NCBI GenBank assembly: GCA_965153355.1 | Contig: OZ231128.1 | Span: forward strand, 51,894,001 to 51,958,000 | Reading direction: 5' to 3' | Length of the DNA: 64,000 nucleotides | DNA from: Flaccisagitta enflata | Lineage: Eukaryota; Chaetognatha; Sagittoidea; Aphragmophora | Translations under genes and position numbers: made by a program | The notes under the pieces: model-generated | What the model saw: the letters and a program-made list of their open reading frames with translations, nothing else | Databases searched by the model: none | Told to the model about the DNA's origin: nothing | Shown here: in pieces, positions 11,196 through 23,995 of the stretch | How positions within the stretch are numbered: the first letter of the stretch is position 1 | Layout of the letters: each line of letters starts with the position of its first letter

Positions 11196-11395
11196 GACTC
11201 CCTCTGGCGATGACAGGAAAGAATACATTTGGTTTGCTATTCTAAGTACAATAAAATTCCACCTTATTGGATTGGACACTGGACAGTCACACTCAAACCT
11301 CGCTAGAACACACCCGTCAATAAGGCAAGAAGGCAATATAGGAGGGCAACAGTTACCCCTGAACTGTATATATTCAGAATCTACATCATAGATGA

Positions 11396-11584
<189 letters not shown>

Positions 11585-11689
11585 GTCAATGTGAGTCTAT
11601 GAGTGGGACCAGGATGTTAATGGGCAAAGATGAGGAAGAAAAAGTAGCCGAGATTTCCTGTCTGTCAATGGAGCCCACGCGAGAGACCA

Positions 11690-12280
11690 CAAGGAGAAGG
11701 AAGAAGAAGGAAATATACCGGTGTGTTCATAGTGAACCCACACAAGAGACCACATGGAGAAGAAAGTAGAAAAGAGAAATTTATGGATTTGTTCATAGTG
11801 AACCCACACAAGAGACCACATGGAGAAGGAAGTAGAAAAGAGAAATTCATGGATGTGTTCATAGTGAATCCACACAAGAGACCACATGGAGACGGAAGTA
11901 GAGGAGATAAATTTATGGATGTGTTCATAAGGAATCCACACAAGAGACCACATGGAGACGGAAGAAGAAGATGCAAATTCATGGATGTGTTCATAGTGAA
12001 CCGTCACAAGTAGGGATGTGGAAGCGATTGACCGCTTCCATTTTGGAGGATGGGATAGCTACTAGTATTTGTACTACAAAATGGAAGCGGAAGCGGAAGC
12101 AGTGGAAGCGGCACTAAAATCGACCGATTCCACATCCCTAGTCACAAGAGACCACGAGGAGAAGGAAGAAGAGAGAAATTTATGGCTGTATTCACAGTGG
12201 GCCAACGTGAGGGACCACAAGGAAAAGGAACATGAGAGAGGCGAAATCTCATCAGTCTTTACTGTATGGCCCAACTGCTC
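11690..12280 (+). repeat. 63-bp minisatellite
   Basis: About six to eight units carrying CACACAAGAGACCACATGGA, GAAGAAATT-type and ATGTGTTCATAGTGAA blocks. The period is a multiple of three, so several frames stay open on both strands. I do not regard any as a gene. A hAT MITE has split the array at 12011-12140. Confidence 0.85.
12011..12140. mobile_element. hAT-type MITE, 130 bp, with intact target duplication
   Basis: The terminal inverted repeats TAGGGATGTGGAA / TTCCACATCCCTA are flanked on both sides by the identical 8-bp GTCACAAG (12003-12010 and 12141-12148). An 8-bp duplication is the hallmark of hAT transposases. The interior is GGAAGC-rich and non-coding. The perfect duplication implies a fairly recent insertion into the minisatellite. 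Confidence 0.9.
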
Positions 12281-12299
12281 CAGCGATAACGTCTTAGTG

Positions 12300-13590
12300 A
12301 CGTTCTAGATCACTGCCCCAGCTCACTCGCACTCGACTGGGGAAGCCGTGTATCCAGCCTTGTTAACGTCATTCCTCAGAAGCAAAATCCACACTATAAG
12401 TCATGGTGCAAATAAAGATGAAATTTCGGTTTCAGTCTCTTTTGATATCTATATTCATAACTGTTTTATGATTTTAATAATGAAATTTGTAGTTTTGAAG
12501 TTTGATATTATTTTATTAGTAAAAGGAACCCTAGTATGATACAGGCATAGCTTTACTTTATCAACGAAGACAAGAAAGAATCACTGGAAATAATAGATTC
12601 CTTAAAGATAGTGGAGCAAAAATTCAAAATCTGCAAAGGGAAGATTTTAAAACTTGAACAAATTGAACAATTTTGCATTTTTAAAAATGTGGCCCTCATC
12701 TTGTATGTTCTTAGAATGAGGCCATGTTTTTGAAAATGCAAAGTTTTGCAAATAGAGAAAGTCTTAAAATTTTCCTAAAGACAAGTCAAGTTGCAAAATT
12801 AAATTTTCATTAAATTTTCTTCTTTTTTCTTGCTCAGCACTTTTTTTTATCTACAAATAATTTTTTATGCAAAACAAAAAACGATATCATATGACACGAG
12901 ATTTTCACTGCCACAGCCAGTTTTTCACTACATAGATAAAATGATCAGACACTTTGACTGAGCTACCCAGAGCATGTGGATATGTACATTCATTGAGAAT
13001 TTGCATGGAAACCTCATAGGGATAACTTGAATAGTGTAAAAGCTATCAATATGCGGGTAAAAATACAAGTTTTCTGAAGAAAATTCTCTTTTCTCACTGG
13101 ACAAGCCTGACGAAAAATTCTTAATTTGCATAGAAAATGATTTCTTCAAAAAACTAAAAACATGGCCCTCTTCTAAAAACATGAAAGAAGGAAGCCATGT
13201 TCTTAGAAATGCAAAAAAGTTCATCTGAAAGCAGATTAAGAATTTTTCGCGGAACCACCTTGCAATTTTTATCACTCAATTTTCGGTAAAACAATTTCCT
13301 ATTCCCTTTCTTTTTCTCTGTGTGTTGATTATAAAACGTTTCCCTTCCACAAATCTGGGTTGTAAGAGCGCATGGATTTAATTGCCACTCAGAATCAGTA
13401 GTGGAAAGCATCACTGTGAAGGAAAATCCTAAAAGCAGAACTAGATTATATCTGACAAAATTATCGCGCAATCGCGCCAAGCGTGTCATATGACAATTGT
13501 ATCTTTTTATGAAAAAAGTTTAGATTTATCAAATTTAGAATATTGAAAAAAATGTTCTGACTCTTCTAATTTGGTCTTTGTTTGCACCTC
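12300..13590. other. AT-rich DNA, no gene recognised
   Basis: There are short self-complementary stretches (around 12690-12725, GCCCTCAT ... ATGAGGCC; and around 13160-13200) that may be diverged foldback elements. No convincing coding frame was found. Confidence 0.3.
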
Positions 13591-13599
13591 GACGTAAAC

Positions 13600-13985
13600 T
13601 CGACTCGTCTCCATTCAGGAGGCCTCTCGTCCCTCCACACTGTAAACGAGACTTGTCTCCTTTCAGGAGTCCTCTCCTCGCTCCACACTGCAAACTTGAC
13701 TCGTCTCCATTCAGGTGGTCTCTCGTCCCTCCACACTGTAAATGCGGCTTGTCTCCTTTCAGGAGGCCTCCCCTCTCTCCACACTGTAAACTCGACTCGT
13801 CTCCATCCAGGAGGTCTCTCGTCCCTCCACACTGTAAACGCGGCTTGTCTCCATTCAGGAGGCCTCTCCTCGCTCCACACTATAAACTTGACATGTTTCC
13901 ATTCAGGAGGTCTCTCGTCGCTCTTCACTGTGAACTCGACTCGTTTCCATTCAGGAGGTCTCTCGTCGCTCCAATGGACTGGAAA
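13600..13985 (+). repeat. 48-bp minisatellite, about eight units
   Basis: Units contain CTCGACTCGTCTCCATTCAG, GAGGCCTCTCGT and CCTCCACACTGTAAA. The 48-bp period keeps several frames open (16-residue repeats). The open frames come from the period and not from selection, so I call no gene. Confidence 0.88.
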
Positions 13986-14086
13986 AAAAGGTGCTGGAAA
14001 CTGGACCCAACTGGCAAACTAAAAAAATAGTGAGAAGGAAGAAAAACTTTGAGTCTCTTTCTCCTTATCAATTGCAATTTCATCAT

Positions 14087-14399
14087 CTTCCTCTTCCTCT
14101 TCCTCTTCCTTTTTTTCTTTATTTCAAGTTTTTTGTCTAGCTGTTTCTCTTTTTGTTTATTCTCTTCTTCTTCTTCTCCTTCTTCTTTTCTTCTGCCTAC
14201 TTTTCTTCTTCTTCTTCTTCTCCTTCTTCTTCTTCTTCTTCTTCTTCTTCTTCTTCTTCTTCTCTCTTTTCTTTTCATTCTTCTTCTTCAATTACTTGAC
14301 TTATTCTAAATAAGTGCTGTGCCTCTCATGCTCTTCTTTCTTCTTCTTCTTCTTCTTCTTCTTCTTCTTCTTCTTTCTTCTTCTTCTTCTTCTTCTTCT

Positions 14400-14430
<31 letters not shown>

Positions 14431-14739
14431 TTTTTTTCTCTTTCTTTTCCTCTACTTCTAATTATACTTTTTCTTTTTTTTCTTTCTTTTCTTCTTCTTC
14501 TTCTGCTTCTTCTTCTTCTCCTTCTTCTCCATCTTTTTTTTCTTTTTCTTTTCCTTTTCCTTTTCCTTTTCCTTTTCCTTTTCCTTTTCCTTTTTTCTTT
14601 TTCTTTTCCTTTTCCTTCTTCTTCTTCTTCTTCTTCGTCTTCTTCTTCTTCTTCTCCTTCTTTTTCCTCTTCCTTTTCTTTTTCTCATTCTTCTTCTTCT
14701 TCTTCTTCTTCTTCTTCTTCTTCTTCTTCTTCTTCTTCT

Positions 14740-14786
<47 letters not shown>

Positions 14787-14935
14787 TCCTTCTTCTTCTT
14801 CTTCTTCTTCTTCTTCTTCTTCTTCTTCTTCTTCTTCTTCTTCTTCTTCTTCTTCTTCTTCTTCTTCTTCTTCTTCTTCTTCTTCTTCTTCTTCTTCTTC
14901 TTCTTCTTCTTCTTCTTTTCCTCCTTCTAAACTAG
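14087..14935 (+). repeat. (TTC)n / (TTTTCC)n polypyrimidine tract, about 850 bp
   Basis: Almost pure T/C on the plus strand: TTC runs with islands of CTTTTC near 14535-14600. Such mirror-like polypurine/polypyrimidine DNA can form triplex (H-DNA). Long Ser, Leu or Phe frames through it are artefacts. Confidence 0.97.
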
Positions 14936-15024
14936 GTTGACGTCATTGCATCACGCTCTCTCTCCCGATTTCTCTTCTTCTCTCTTCGTCTCTTTGCTCA
15001 TCTTTCTCTCATACATTTCCATTC

Positions 15025-15026
<2 letters not shown>

Positions 15027-15097
<71 letters not shown>

Positions 15098-15112
15098 TCT
15101 CACTCTCTCTCT
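15027..15112 (+). repeat. (CT)n microsatellite
   Basis: A CT run with CA interruptions at its right end. Confidence 0.95.
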
Positions 15113-15194
15113 CTGTTCCCGGTTTCGTCGCGCCACCAGGGAAAGCGCATATCATGGAGGAGGAGCGCTTTTTTCCTTCCCTGGGTTTCAGAGG

Positions 15195-16352
<1,158 letters not shown>

Positions 16353-16590
16353 GTTGTTGTTGTTGTTGTCAACCGGGGGAGCCTACCCGGGCTTGAAAAG
16401 CACCAATCGGCTTCTGATTATCAGAGAAGCCATGCGATCCACCATATTTGGCCATGCCATTGGATCGTTTAGTGTAAGACACTTGTCGATGTCATGTCAA
16501 TGTGCTTTCTGTTTTAACCGTAAGGGGAGCTTTAATTCAGACGGGGATCGAACTTGTAAGACCCGTAACCACTCGGCCACCACGCACCCT
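16353..16590 (-). mobile_element. tRNA-derived SINE (minus)
   Basis: On the minus strand a tRNA-like head carries an A box TGGCCGAGTGG (16579-16569) and a B box GTTCGATCC (16553-16545). A roughly 170-bp body follows, then a (CAA)n tail (16370-16353). The A-B spacing (about 15 nt) is much shorter than in a tRNA gene, so this is a shortened tRNA-like head and not a working tRNA. No clear target duplication was found. Confidence 0.5.
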
Positions 16591-16769
16591 CACACTGACC
16601 AGTGGAGCCACTGGCCGTGAAGGGGAAGGGAATTGATTATTACATGTATATTTCAAAGAAAAAATACAGAAACCAACACAGAGAACGAGTAGAACTTTTT
16701 CGATGGAGCTTGAGCGTAAATGGTCTTAACCTTTTCTCAAACATTGACCAACTGCTCAGTTCACAACAT

Positions 16770-16935
16770 CCTGGCTTGTTAGAATGTACACACAGTTGGT
16801 CTGACCATTGATAGTGAACGGGAAGTACCTGGCGTGTTAGAATGTATACATAGTTGGTCTGTCCTCTGATAGTGAACGGGAAGTACTTGGCGTGTTAGAA
16901 TGCAGCTGGTCTGTCCATTGACTGTAAATGGGCAG
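16770..16935 (+). repeat. 58-bp tandem repeat, about three units
   Basis: Units begin CTGGCGTGTTAGAATG at 16771, 16829 and about 16886, each with AGTTGGTCTGNCC and ATAGTGAACGGGAAGTAC blocks. Confidence 0.85.
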
Positions 16936-17213
16936 TATTAATAAAAAAGAAGAAAAAACTTTCTGTAAAAACGAGCGAAAGGAAATGAAAAAGTGATCCT
17001 TTTCGATGGGGCCGAGGCGGAACTCATTCTAGCGGCAATTATGCAAATAACGGACTGGGAATTGGGAATTGCGGAGTTGAAACGGAAATAGAGCAAACGC
17101 GCGAAAGTAAACACTTCATTCGATTTCCATATTTAATCAAACGTCTCGTGATTTTTGTCGCCGGCTTGTTTATCAAAACGTTTCTTAGCCAAGTGCCCGC
17201 GATTATGATTTTT

Positions 17214-17700
17214 AGTCGCGTGCTACGCGACTCTATAAGCCACTATGTTGGTCCGTCCGTCCGTCCGTCCGTCCGTCCGTCCGTCCGTCCGTCCGTCCGT
17301 CCGTCCGTCCGTCCGTAACAAAGTCGTTTTAAATGCATTCTTTTGCATTCTTTACATTTTTTTAACACTGGTGAAAGTATTGGGAGGTGGAGATCACTTG
17401 TTCTGAGGTCACTTTGAAAATTTGTGGGCCTGTCAGTCTGTCGGTCTGTCTGTCTGTTTGTATGTCTGTCTGACCGAATCTTTCTGAAAATACTGACGCA
17501 CGCGACTTAGGTTTAATGACCTTGTTACCTCACTTTGCTGGTCCGTCCATCCGTCAATTGGTACGCCAAACTCTTTATCAGTTGATCGTTCGTATTTACG
17601 CTTTTTGCCATTTTTCGTGTGAACATCCCAATCACTGCCCCTGCCCATCCGCACGCGGCTGGCGGACTTGGGTAGCTGTGGTATTCCGCCTTGTCTTTTT
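17214..17700 (+). repeat. Composite family A element with a (GTCC)n array
   Basis: It starts AGTCGCGTGCTACGCGACTC (about 17215), then TATAA and a pure (GTCC)n array at 17251-17316. A first 3' end GCACGCGACT is at about 17498 (10 of 10 complementary to the 5' decamer), followed by ACCTTGTTACC. A second 3' end GCACGCGGCT is near 17651 (9 of 10), followed by ATTCCGCCTTGT. It looks like one copy joined to the 3' part of another. Confidence 0.65.
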
Positions 17701-17788
17701 ATAAGTTCTTATATTTGCAGTCTCTTTCGGGGCCCCTGCTAAGAACTTTTCCTTTGAAATTGATGACTTCAACGTTTTAACACTTTTT

Positions 17789-17925
17789 AGGTGCGACAAA
17801 GCACCTCTATAACTGGCTGTGTCCGTCGGTTGGTCTGTTGGTCTGTCTGTTGGTCTGTTGGTCGGGTAACGCATTCATTCGACGATCCACACGTCGCACC
17901 TTATTGGCCTACTTGGCCTTGTTGT
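17789..17925 (+). repeat. Family A element, AGGTGCGAC subtype
   Basis: It begins AGGTGCGACAAAGCACCTCT and carries GTGTCCGTCGGTTGG wording. It ends GTCGCACCT (17893-17901), the exact reverse complement of AGGTGCGAC (17789-17797), and then TTATTGGCCTACTTGGCCTT. Confidence 0.75.
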
Positions 17926-17943
17926 CTTCAATTCATCTTTTTT

Positions 17944-18137
17944 AGTTGCGGACACGCAACTCTATAAGAGGCTTTGTCCGTCGGTCGGTCGGTCGGTCGG
18001 TCGGTCCGTCGGTCCGTGGACACGAGTCGAAAAGTGGGGAAATGAGCGTTTTAGAACATTTTTAGTTGCGGACAGTTGCATTTCCGCCCCTGCCCACCCG
18101 TGCGCAACTGATGGCCGTGTATCCGGCCTTGTTTTCA
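17944..18137 (+). repeat. Family A element, AGTTGCGGAC subtype
   Basis: It begins AGTTGCGGACACGCAACTCT, then TATAAGAGGC and a (GTCG)n array. A second AGTTGCGGAC lies at 18064. It ends GTGCGCAACT (18100-18109; 9 of 10) and then CCGTGTATCCGGCCTTGTT. Confidence 0.7.
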
Positions 18138-18154
18138 ATTTCACTTCTACACTT

Positions 18155-18378
18155 TTTTTAGTCGCGTGCTACGCGACTCTACACCCCGCTTTTTCGGTCC
18201 GTCGGTCCGTCAGTCCGTCCGTCCGTCCGTCCGTCCGTCGGTCAGTCACACTTTACTTTTTTTGTTTTTTTGCGGTCTTTGGCCTCACTGCTCCTGCCCG
18301 AGTGATCAAGTGACCTCAAATATGGCCCCTGCCCACCCGCACGCGACTGGGGTAGCCGTGTATCCGGCCTTGTTTTAT
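18155..18378 (+). repeat. Family A element, AGTCGCGTGC subtype, well kept
   Basis: It begins AGTCGCGTGCTACGCGACTC at 18160, then a (GTCC)n array, CTCCTGCCC and GCCCCTGCCCACCC blocks. It ends GCACGCGACT (18339-18348, perfect complement of 18160-18169), then CCGTGTATCCGGCCTTGTT. This is the best reference copy. Confidence 0.78.
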
Positions 18379-18379
18379 A

Positions 18380-19250
18380 AGAACCAAGTTTATAAGAACA
18401 TTAGGCTTGTAATCCTCAAAAATTTAAGAACATACTAAGAACCTCGGAAGGCTTCATTTCTTCTAAAATTTAAGAACATTATGCTAAAAAGTGTAAAGAT
18501 TTAAGAACATTTTAAAAATAATGGAAAACCTAATTTTTCATTGAAAATAATAAACCTGGGTTTTATTATGTGATTTTTTTAGTTTTACAGCAGGTGTTTT
18601 TATATTTCTTCATCCTTGACATTCAATTAAAACATTTAAACTTACTGTTTTGTTGGGTCATTAACATTTATTTCATTTTTTCTTTAAAAACAAACTCAAA
18701 TCAATTAAGAACGTTCTTAATTAAAGATTAAAAACTGTGCTTAAATTAAGAACAATTTAAGAACATTCAAGCCTTGAACCTGTCCAAAATCAAAGAACAT
18801 TGAAGGCTTGCCCAAAAAATGACGTTCTTATAGGAAAAAAAGTGTACTCTAATTTGGGCCTCGCCCGTTTCTAAACCTGACGCGTTTTTTTCTCCTCATC
18901 TTTTCTTTATTTGTGGGGAAGGGGGCAGTGTTCTGTAATTATTTATAACTCCGTCCTTTCAACACTCTGACGTCAAACGGAGGTGAATTTGCTTGTCTAT
19001 CTTACTGAGGAGAGTCCACACTCCACAGTTAGCCTTACTGCTACTTGTCATCATTCATCAGGAATCAAAGACCACCACGACTAGGGCAAACCTTGGCACC
19101 TCGTTGAAACATGATTTCAGTCTCCCTCGCACCCAAATCATAGCCAGAACAGGCCTTGACGCTCTGTTGGTCCATTGAGTTGGCCATTCGATTTTGATTG
19201 ACCCCTATCTCCCATGGTAGCGACATCAGATTATGCTGATCCTTAGCCTA
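18380..19250. other. No gene recognised; AAGAAC-rich stretch
   Basis: Bases 18385-18840 repeat TTTAAGAACAT-type wording irregularly, an old tandem repeat. Bases 18850-19250 show nothing supportable. Confidence 0.4.
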
Positions 19251-19254
19251 GATG

Positions 19255-19332
19255 GGAGACAGACAGACAGACAGACTGACAAACAAGGGCAAAAAAAGGG
19301 ACCGACACAGATAGACAGACAAACAGAAAGTC

Positions 19333-19411
<79 letters not shown>

Positions 19412-19560
19412 TGAACAGACAGACAGACAGACAGACGGACAGACAGACAGACAAACATAGACAAATGGGGGAAACGACAGAGGCAGAGGCAGTGACAGAG
19501 ACAGAGGCAGAGGCAGAGACAAAGGCAAAGACAGAGACAGAGACAGAGAAAGAGACAGAC
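19255..19560 (+). repeat. (ACAG)n microsatellite and degenerate (GACAGA) tail
   Basis: ACAG runs at 19257-19277 and 19330-19456, then a purine-rich (GACAGAGGCAGA) stretch to about 19560. Confidence 0.95.
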
Positions 19561-22500
19561 ACTGAAACAGAGACGATGACGATCTCTCTGTCAGCCTCCA
19601 TTCGCGAATTTTGTTCATCCAAAAGTAATTCGAACTTTTTTTCCATTTTCATTCAAATGATCGGCCGAAGAAAAAAATGCGTGCGTCTTTTTGCTGGGAT
19701 CTATTTTTTTTCCTTTTGTATCATCAATTGAGCACAGTGTATTTTGCTCTGTATGACTGTATCATGTTAAACTTTAAAAGTACACACCGTTTCTGAAAAT
19801 ATTTCGTTATGGCGTAGTTTTCAATCCAAAAGAAAATTGCCAATAAGTACATACCTACATGTAGGCAGGCATGTCTTAATAGCGGGCACGCTCTAGCGGT
19901 GCTCCAATATAATTAAAGTGCATATTTCAACTACTGAAGAACCCGTTTTCATGTACTTTTCTGTTTGCAAATGAAATGGTGACCAAGAATTGTAAATGAA
20001 ATGATGACAAAGAATTCCTGCACACGTCAATCATTTGTAAACTGGTTTTAAAATCATGTTTTTTTTTTCACCAAAAAGATATCCAGGAAAAATTGAGTAG
20101 ACTCCATCTGGTCCATCTGGAGGACTCCATTTATCCTCCATCAGTAAATGCACTTGTAACGGGGGAGTAGTAATGCACGTACTTCATACAACAGACAGAC
20201 AGCCAGACAGACAGCAAGACGGATAGCCAGAAGCCAGACAGACAGATAGACAAACAGTTAGACAGTTAGACAGAGAAACCTACCGACCGGGAGGTGACTT
20301 TATGTTTTTTCGACCTCTGCCCAAATGCTCTATTAACTTAAATACTGCCTTGTTGATGTTACAATTTACACATGCCAAAAAACGTCATTAAACGTGTAAG
20401 GACAGAGCCACGCGCAATAATCAAATCATCAAATGATTGATGTGACCGGCGAGAATACTTACAGAACAGGAGCACGAGCAGATATCTTGACTCCGTCGTC
20501 AATCAAGTTGACTTGGCTAATCAACACTGACTCGTTCGCATTAAATCATCTGATCTGAGCTATACTGTGGCTGGAATTAAACTTTTTTTAAAGAGAAAGA
20601 AAAACAATACTGGATTAAAAGAAATAGAAGCAAATAGAACTTGTTTTATTCTTTTATTAGAACCTATTATACATCAAGACCTAAGAGCCGCAATGCCAAA
20701 TGTCTCCAATGGAGACTCTCCATTGACATTCAATGTGACATTGTCGGTTTTATTTGTTTTTGTTTATATTTTTTTTTTGTGCGTGTGTGTTTTTTTTTTT
20801 TTTTTTTTTTTTTTTTTGTTTTTTTTTTTGCGTCCTCACACTTCAGGATTCTGACATTCAATTTCACAAGTGACTGTTATCCTTTGGGCTTAGTCTCAGT
20901 TCAATCGATATTCTTTACCTACACGGATGGATGGACCGACACGATCTTAATGTCGACTAGATTCTCATATTGATTTTATTTTCGCCGAGATACTGAAAGG
21001 AAAAAATCGATTTGACGACTAGTTAAGTCGCTTGCTGAAGGGTTAAGTCTCTCTTGATAAGCATCTTCTACTTTCAAAATGGCTACTTTCATCAAGAAGA
21101 TGCTATTCATGAAAATCTTCCATCCATTTACTCTTTTCACTGTTTTACTGTCAATTTACAATGTTTATGTCTAATGTCTTGCATGTTATGTCTTGTCACA
21201 GTTCAATGTTCATGTAAATGTTCATATCTGATGTCAAATGTCCAATGTCCAAATCTATGGTTGCCTCGGCCTGAATATCATACTTTGCTCTATCAGATGT
21301 GCGCTTTGTTATGTGTTTCAAAATTAAGCAAGCAGGATTTAAATGGCACATAAAGACACTGATTTGGCTAGAAAAAACAATGCTTGAGATGTCTTTATTC
21401 TTTATACCCTTGTACGTGTTCTTTTTCGAAAATCTCACTAGGGTAAAGCTTTGATTCATCAAGCTGGAGCTAAAATTCAAAATTACTAACCCACCCCTAA
21501 CCCCAGACGACGAACGTAGCCTTAGATGTGTAAATGACTTTTTTAGGGTACCATCATTTTTTACCGGGTTTATTCGAGATTCCTTTTTGCACTTCTCTTC
21601 ATTTTTTAGATAAAAAAAATAACTACCAGAAAATTCTTTGGTCAGTTTCTAGTCTTTGATTACAAATGGTTCGCGATGATTGTGCGCTATGAAAAAAGTA
21701 GAGAAGTGTCCATTGACCATTCTGTGCATCAGGTTTGTTAAACAATAAAATGCTCTGTTGATGAAAGTTATGATGATTGCTGACAACTATTTTTTTCTTT
21801 CCTAATTGACCCGTTCGACCTCACTTTTTTCTAACTTCTAAAGCCGGAAGAGTTGATTTTTACCATAGATTCTTTTTAGTTAAACATGGTTCTATGGGAA
21901 TCAGGGGAGGATCCAATTCTTCCGGCATTTTAGGTACCCTGCGTAGTGCGTACCCCCCCCCCCCGCTAGCCCTGACCCTAACCCTATGAGTCTTAGGCTA
22001 AGACCCAGCTCTAACCCTTACTCCATCCCCAAACATTTCCCTGACTCTGACCCAAACCCCTACCCCTAGCCCTCACTCATTAAACACTAAAACGAGGCGT
22101 GCTCTTCTTAGAGCTCGTAGCACCTTGCTTTCATGCCTATTTTTCCTCCCTTTCTAGATTTGGACTTTTGTTATCTAAAGTCAAGTAGAACAATACGAAT
22201 ATCTCTCACTAAAACCAAACTTGAACTGTCTACTGTTTGCTGTCTACTGTCTTGTGCTTCATTTGATAACAATTATTCCCCCTGCTTTTACTAAATTCAT
22301 TATTCTGATAAAGCGGCCTTTATTTGGTTAGTTTGTCATTCAATCGGTGGTTTGGTAATTGGCTTTGGCGTGGACGTCAAACTCCCAGATATTATTTGAT
22401 GACTCGACATCTTTTTCTTTTTCTTTTTCTTTTTCTTTGTTTTTTCCGCGTCTGTTGTGATTTTTCATCCCATAAATATCATTAGACACGACCCACTGCA

Positions 22501-22859
22501 CTGTTTACTGGATGGAAAGGAGGAAGGATTTGATTTTTTTTTCAAGTTACAGATACTTTTGTTTTTGTTTTCAAGCTGTTTTCGCGTGAATTTCTACATG
22601 CCTAAATACACGCGGTAGTTATTTCATCACACCGGGCCCTCTAGAATTATGCTTTTGCTGATATTCATGCTCCTGTGTTTTTCCGCCTAATTGTTGGACA
22701 AGTTAATGTTAACCGCAGTTGTTGATTCATCACACTGCCATTGGCCCACGCTTATGTGTTCCCCCCCCCTTATTGTTGGGAAAGTGTTACCCGCGTCTGT
22801 TGTAATTAAGTTAGGCCGCTGCTATTCCAAACGCCACCAAGTTTGGATCACGGTGCGCT
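19561..22859. other. Long intergenic stretch without a supportable gene
   Basis: Seen here: a degenerate GACAGACA tract (20190-20275), a poly-T run (20791-20829), and a CCCTAA-rich degenerate telomere-like stretch with a poly-C run (21953-22080). No frame has recognisable domains. Confidence 0.35.
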
Positions 22860-23060
22860 TTTTTAGTCGCGTGTACGCGACTCTACAACCCACTTTGTCC
22901 GTCGGTCGGTCGGTTGGTCTGTTGGCCCGTCACACTTTACTTTTTTTTATGATTTTATTTCTTTGACCTCACTGATCCTGCCCAAATGGTCTGGTGACCT
23001 CAAATATGGCCCCTGCCCACCCGCACGCCGCTTCGGTAGCCGTGTATCTGGCCTTGTTAC
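22860..23060 (+). repeat. Family A element
   Basis: It begins AGTCGCGTGTACGCGACTCT and carries a GTCGGTCGGTTGG array and GCCCCTGCCCACCCGCACGC. The 3' decamer has an inserted base (GCACGCCGCT). It ends CCGTGTATCTGGCCTTGTT. Confidence 0.72.
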
Positions 23061-23149
23061 TTTGCAGATTGTAGGCTCTCTTTTTCTTCGGTGGATTCTC
23101 AATTCTCATTCTGCAGCTCCTTCATCTCCTCCTTCTCCTCTGTTTCCTT

Positions 23150-23590
23150 TTTGAGCAGCGGCCCCAAAGGGCCGATATCCTGTAGGACACAGGAGTGAAT
23201 TTCCAGAAGTCTGGCCGTCCTTCTGTTTGTCCATCCATTTAAGCCCAAAAATAGGCGTTCCTAGGCCTGAATTTGGCACTCTGAGCCTCAAATGAGCCCT
23301 CCAGGCTTCAATTCAGCCCATTAGGCCTCAAATGTGACCTCAAATCTGCCCTAAGGACCTCAAATCTGCTCTCCAAGCCTCCAGTCTGCGCTCTTAATCC
23401 TCAAATCCAGTCATCCTAGGCCTGAAATAAGCCCCATAAGGATGTATGGAAATTCACTCTTGTGTCCTACAGGACATTGAAACTTTGGGGCCGCTGCCCT
23501 GCTCTCAATCCACTGCTCCAGTTATTCACTCCAAGCAGGGCATCGGGTAACGCTGATCAATGATCATGTGCTATCCTTGGATAACTAGCT
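23150..23590. mobile_element. Family B element, subtype 2
   Basis: The left end has GCAGCGGCCCCAAAGGGCCG, ATATCCTGTAGGACACAGG and GAATTTCCAGA. The satellite interior runs to about 23430. The right end has GGAAATTCACTCTTGTGTCC and GGGGCCGCTGCCCTGCT. An outer block follows with AAGCAGGGCATCGGGTAACG and ATCCTTGGAT. The two ends belong to the same subtype. Confidence 0.7.
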
Positions 23591-23859
23591 CTAATCCCTC
23601 TCCTTCTCCTCCATCTTCTCCTTCTCCTCCTTCTCCTTCTTCCATCTTCCATCTTCTTCTTCTCCTCAATCTCCTTCTTCTCCTCCTCTCCCACGCCCAC
23701 TTCTTCCCTTCATTTTCCCTCTTTCTTTGTTTTTCGGTCTGTGTTTAATTTGTTAAATAAAGCCGTTGTTAAAGCAAGGATGTATTCGTACACTTTCCTC
23801 TTTCTCTCCACCTATTTAGATTTTCCATGGTCACCTTTTTTGGTCATCACTGAAAAAAA

Positions 23860-23995
23860 GGAATTGTGCGATGGGTTTGGGCTTTGGGATTTACTTAAGG
23901 GGTAGGAGTTAACTTAGGGTTAGGGGTGACGTTAGTGGTGAGGTTAGGGTGACGGGTGGTGTTTGGGCTAGGGTTGGTGAGGGGTTCGGGGTGTT
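23860..23995 (+). repeat. Degenerate telomere-like (TTAGGG) tract
   Basis: Repeated GGTTAGGG, GTTAGTGG and GGGTTGG wording at low fidelity. Similar degenerate tracts lie at 21990-22080, 56690-56710 and 60480-60680. Confidence 0.5.

Noticed and set aside
11723-12013. Repeat protein with NPHKRPHG units
   Set aside because: Open only because the minisatellite period is 63 bp. Equally long frames exist antisense, and a hAT MITE interrupts it.
13578-14030. Repeat protein with 16-residue units
   Set aside because: A 48-bp minisatellite open in several frames; no start context, domain or splice evidence.
14314-14940. Long Ser-, Leu- or Phe-rich reading frames
   Set aside because: They follow directly from the (TTC)n repeat, with no other sequence content.
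16541-16590. A tRNA gene
   Set aside because: A and B boxes are only about 15 nt apart and no cloverleaf can form; better read as the head of a SINE.
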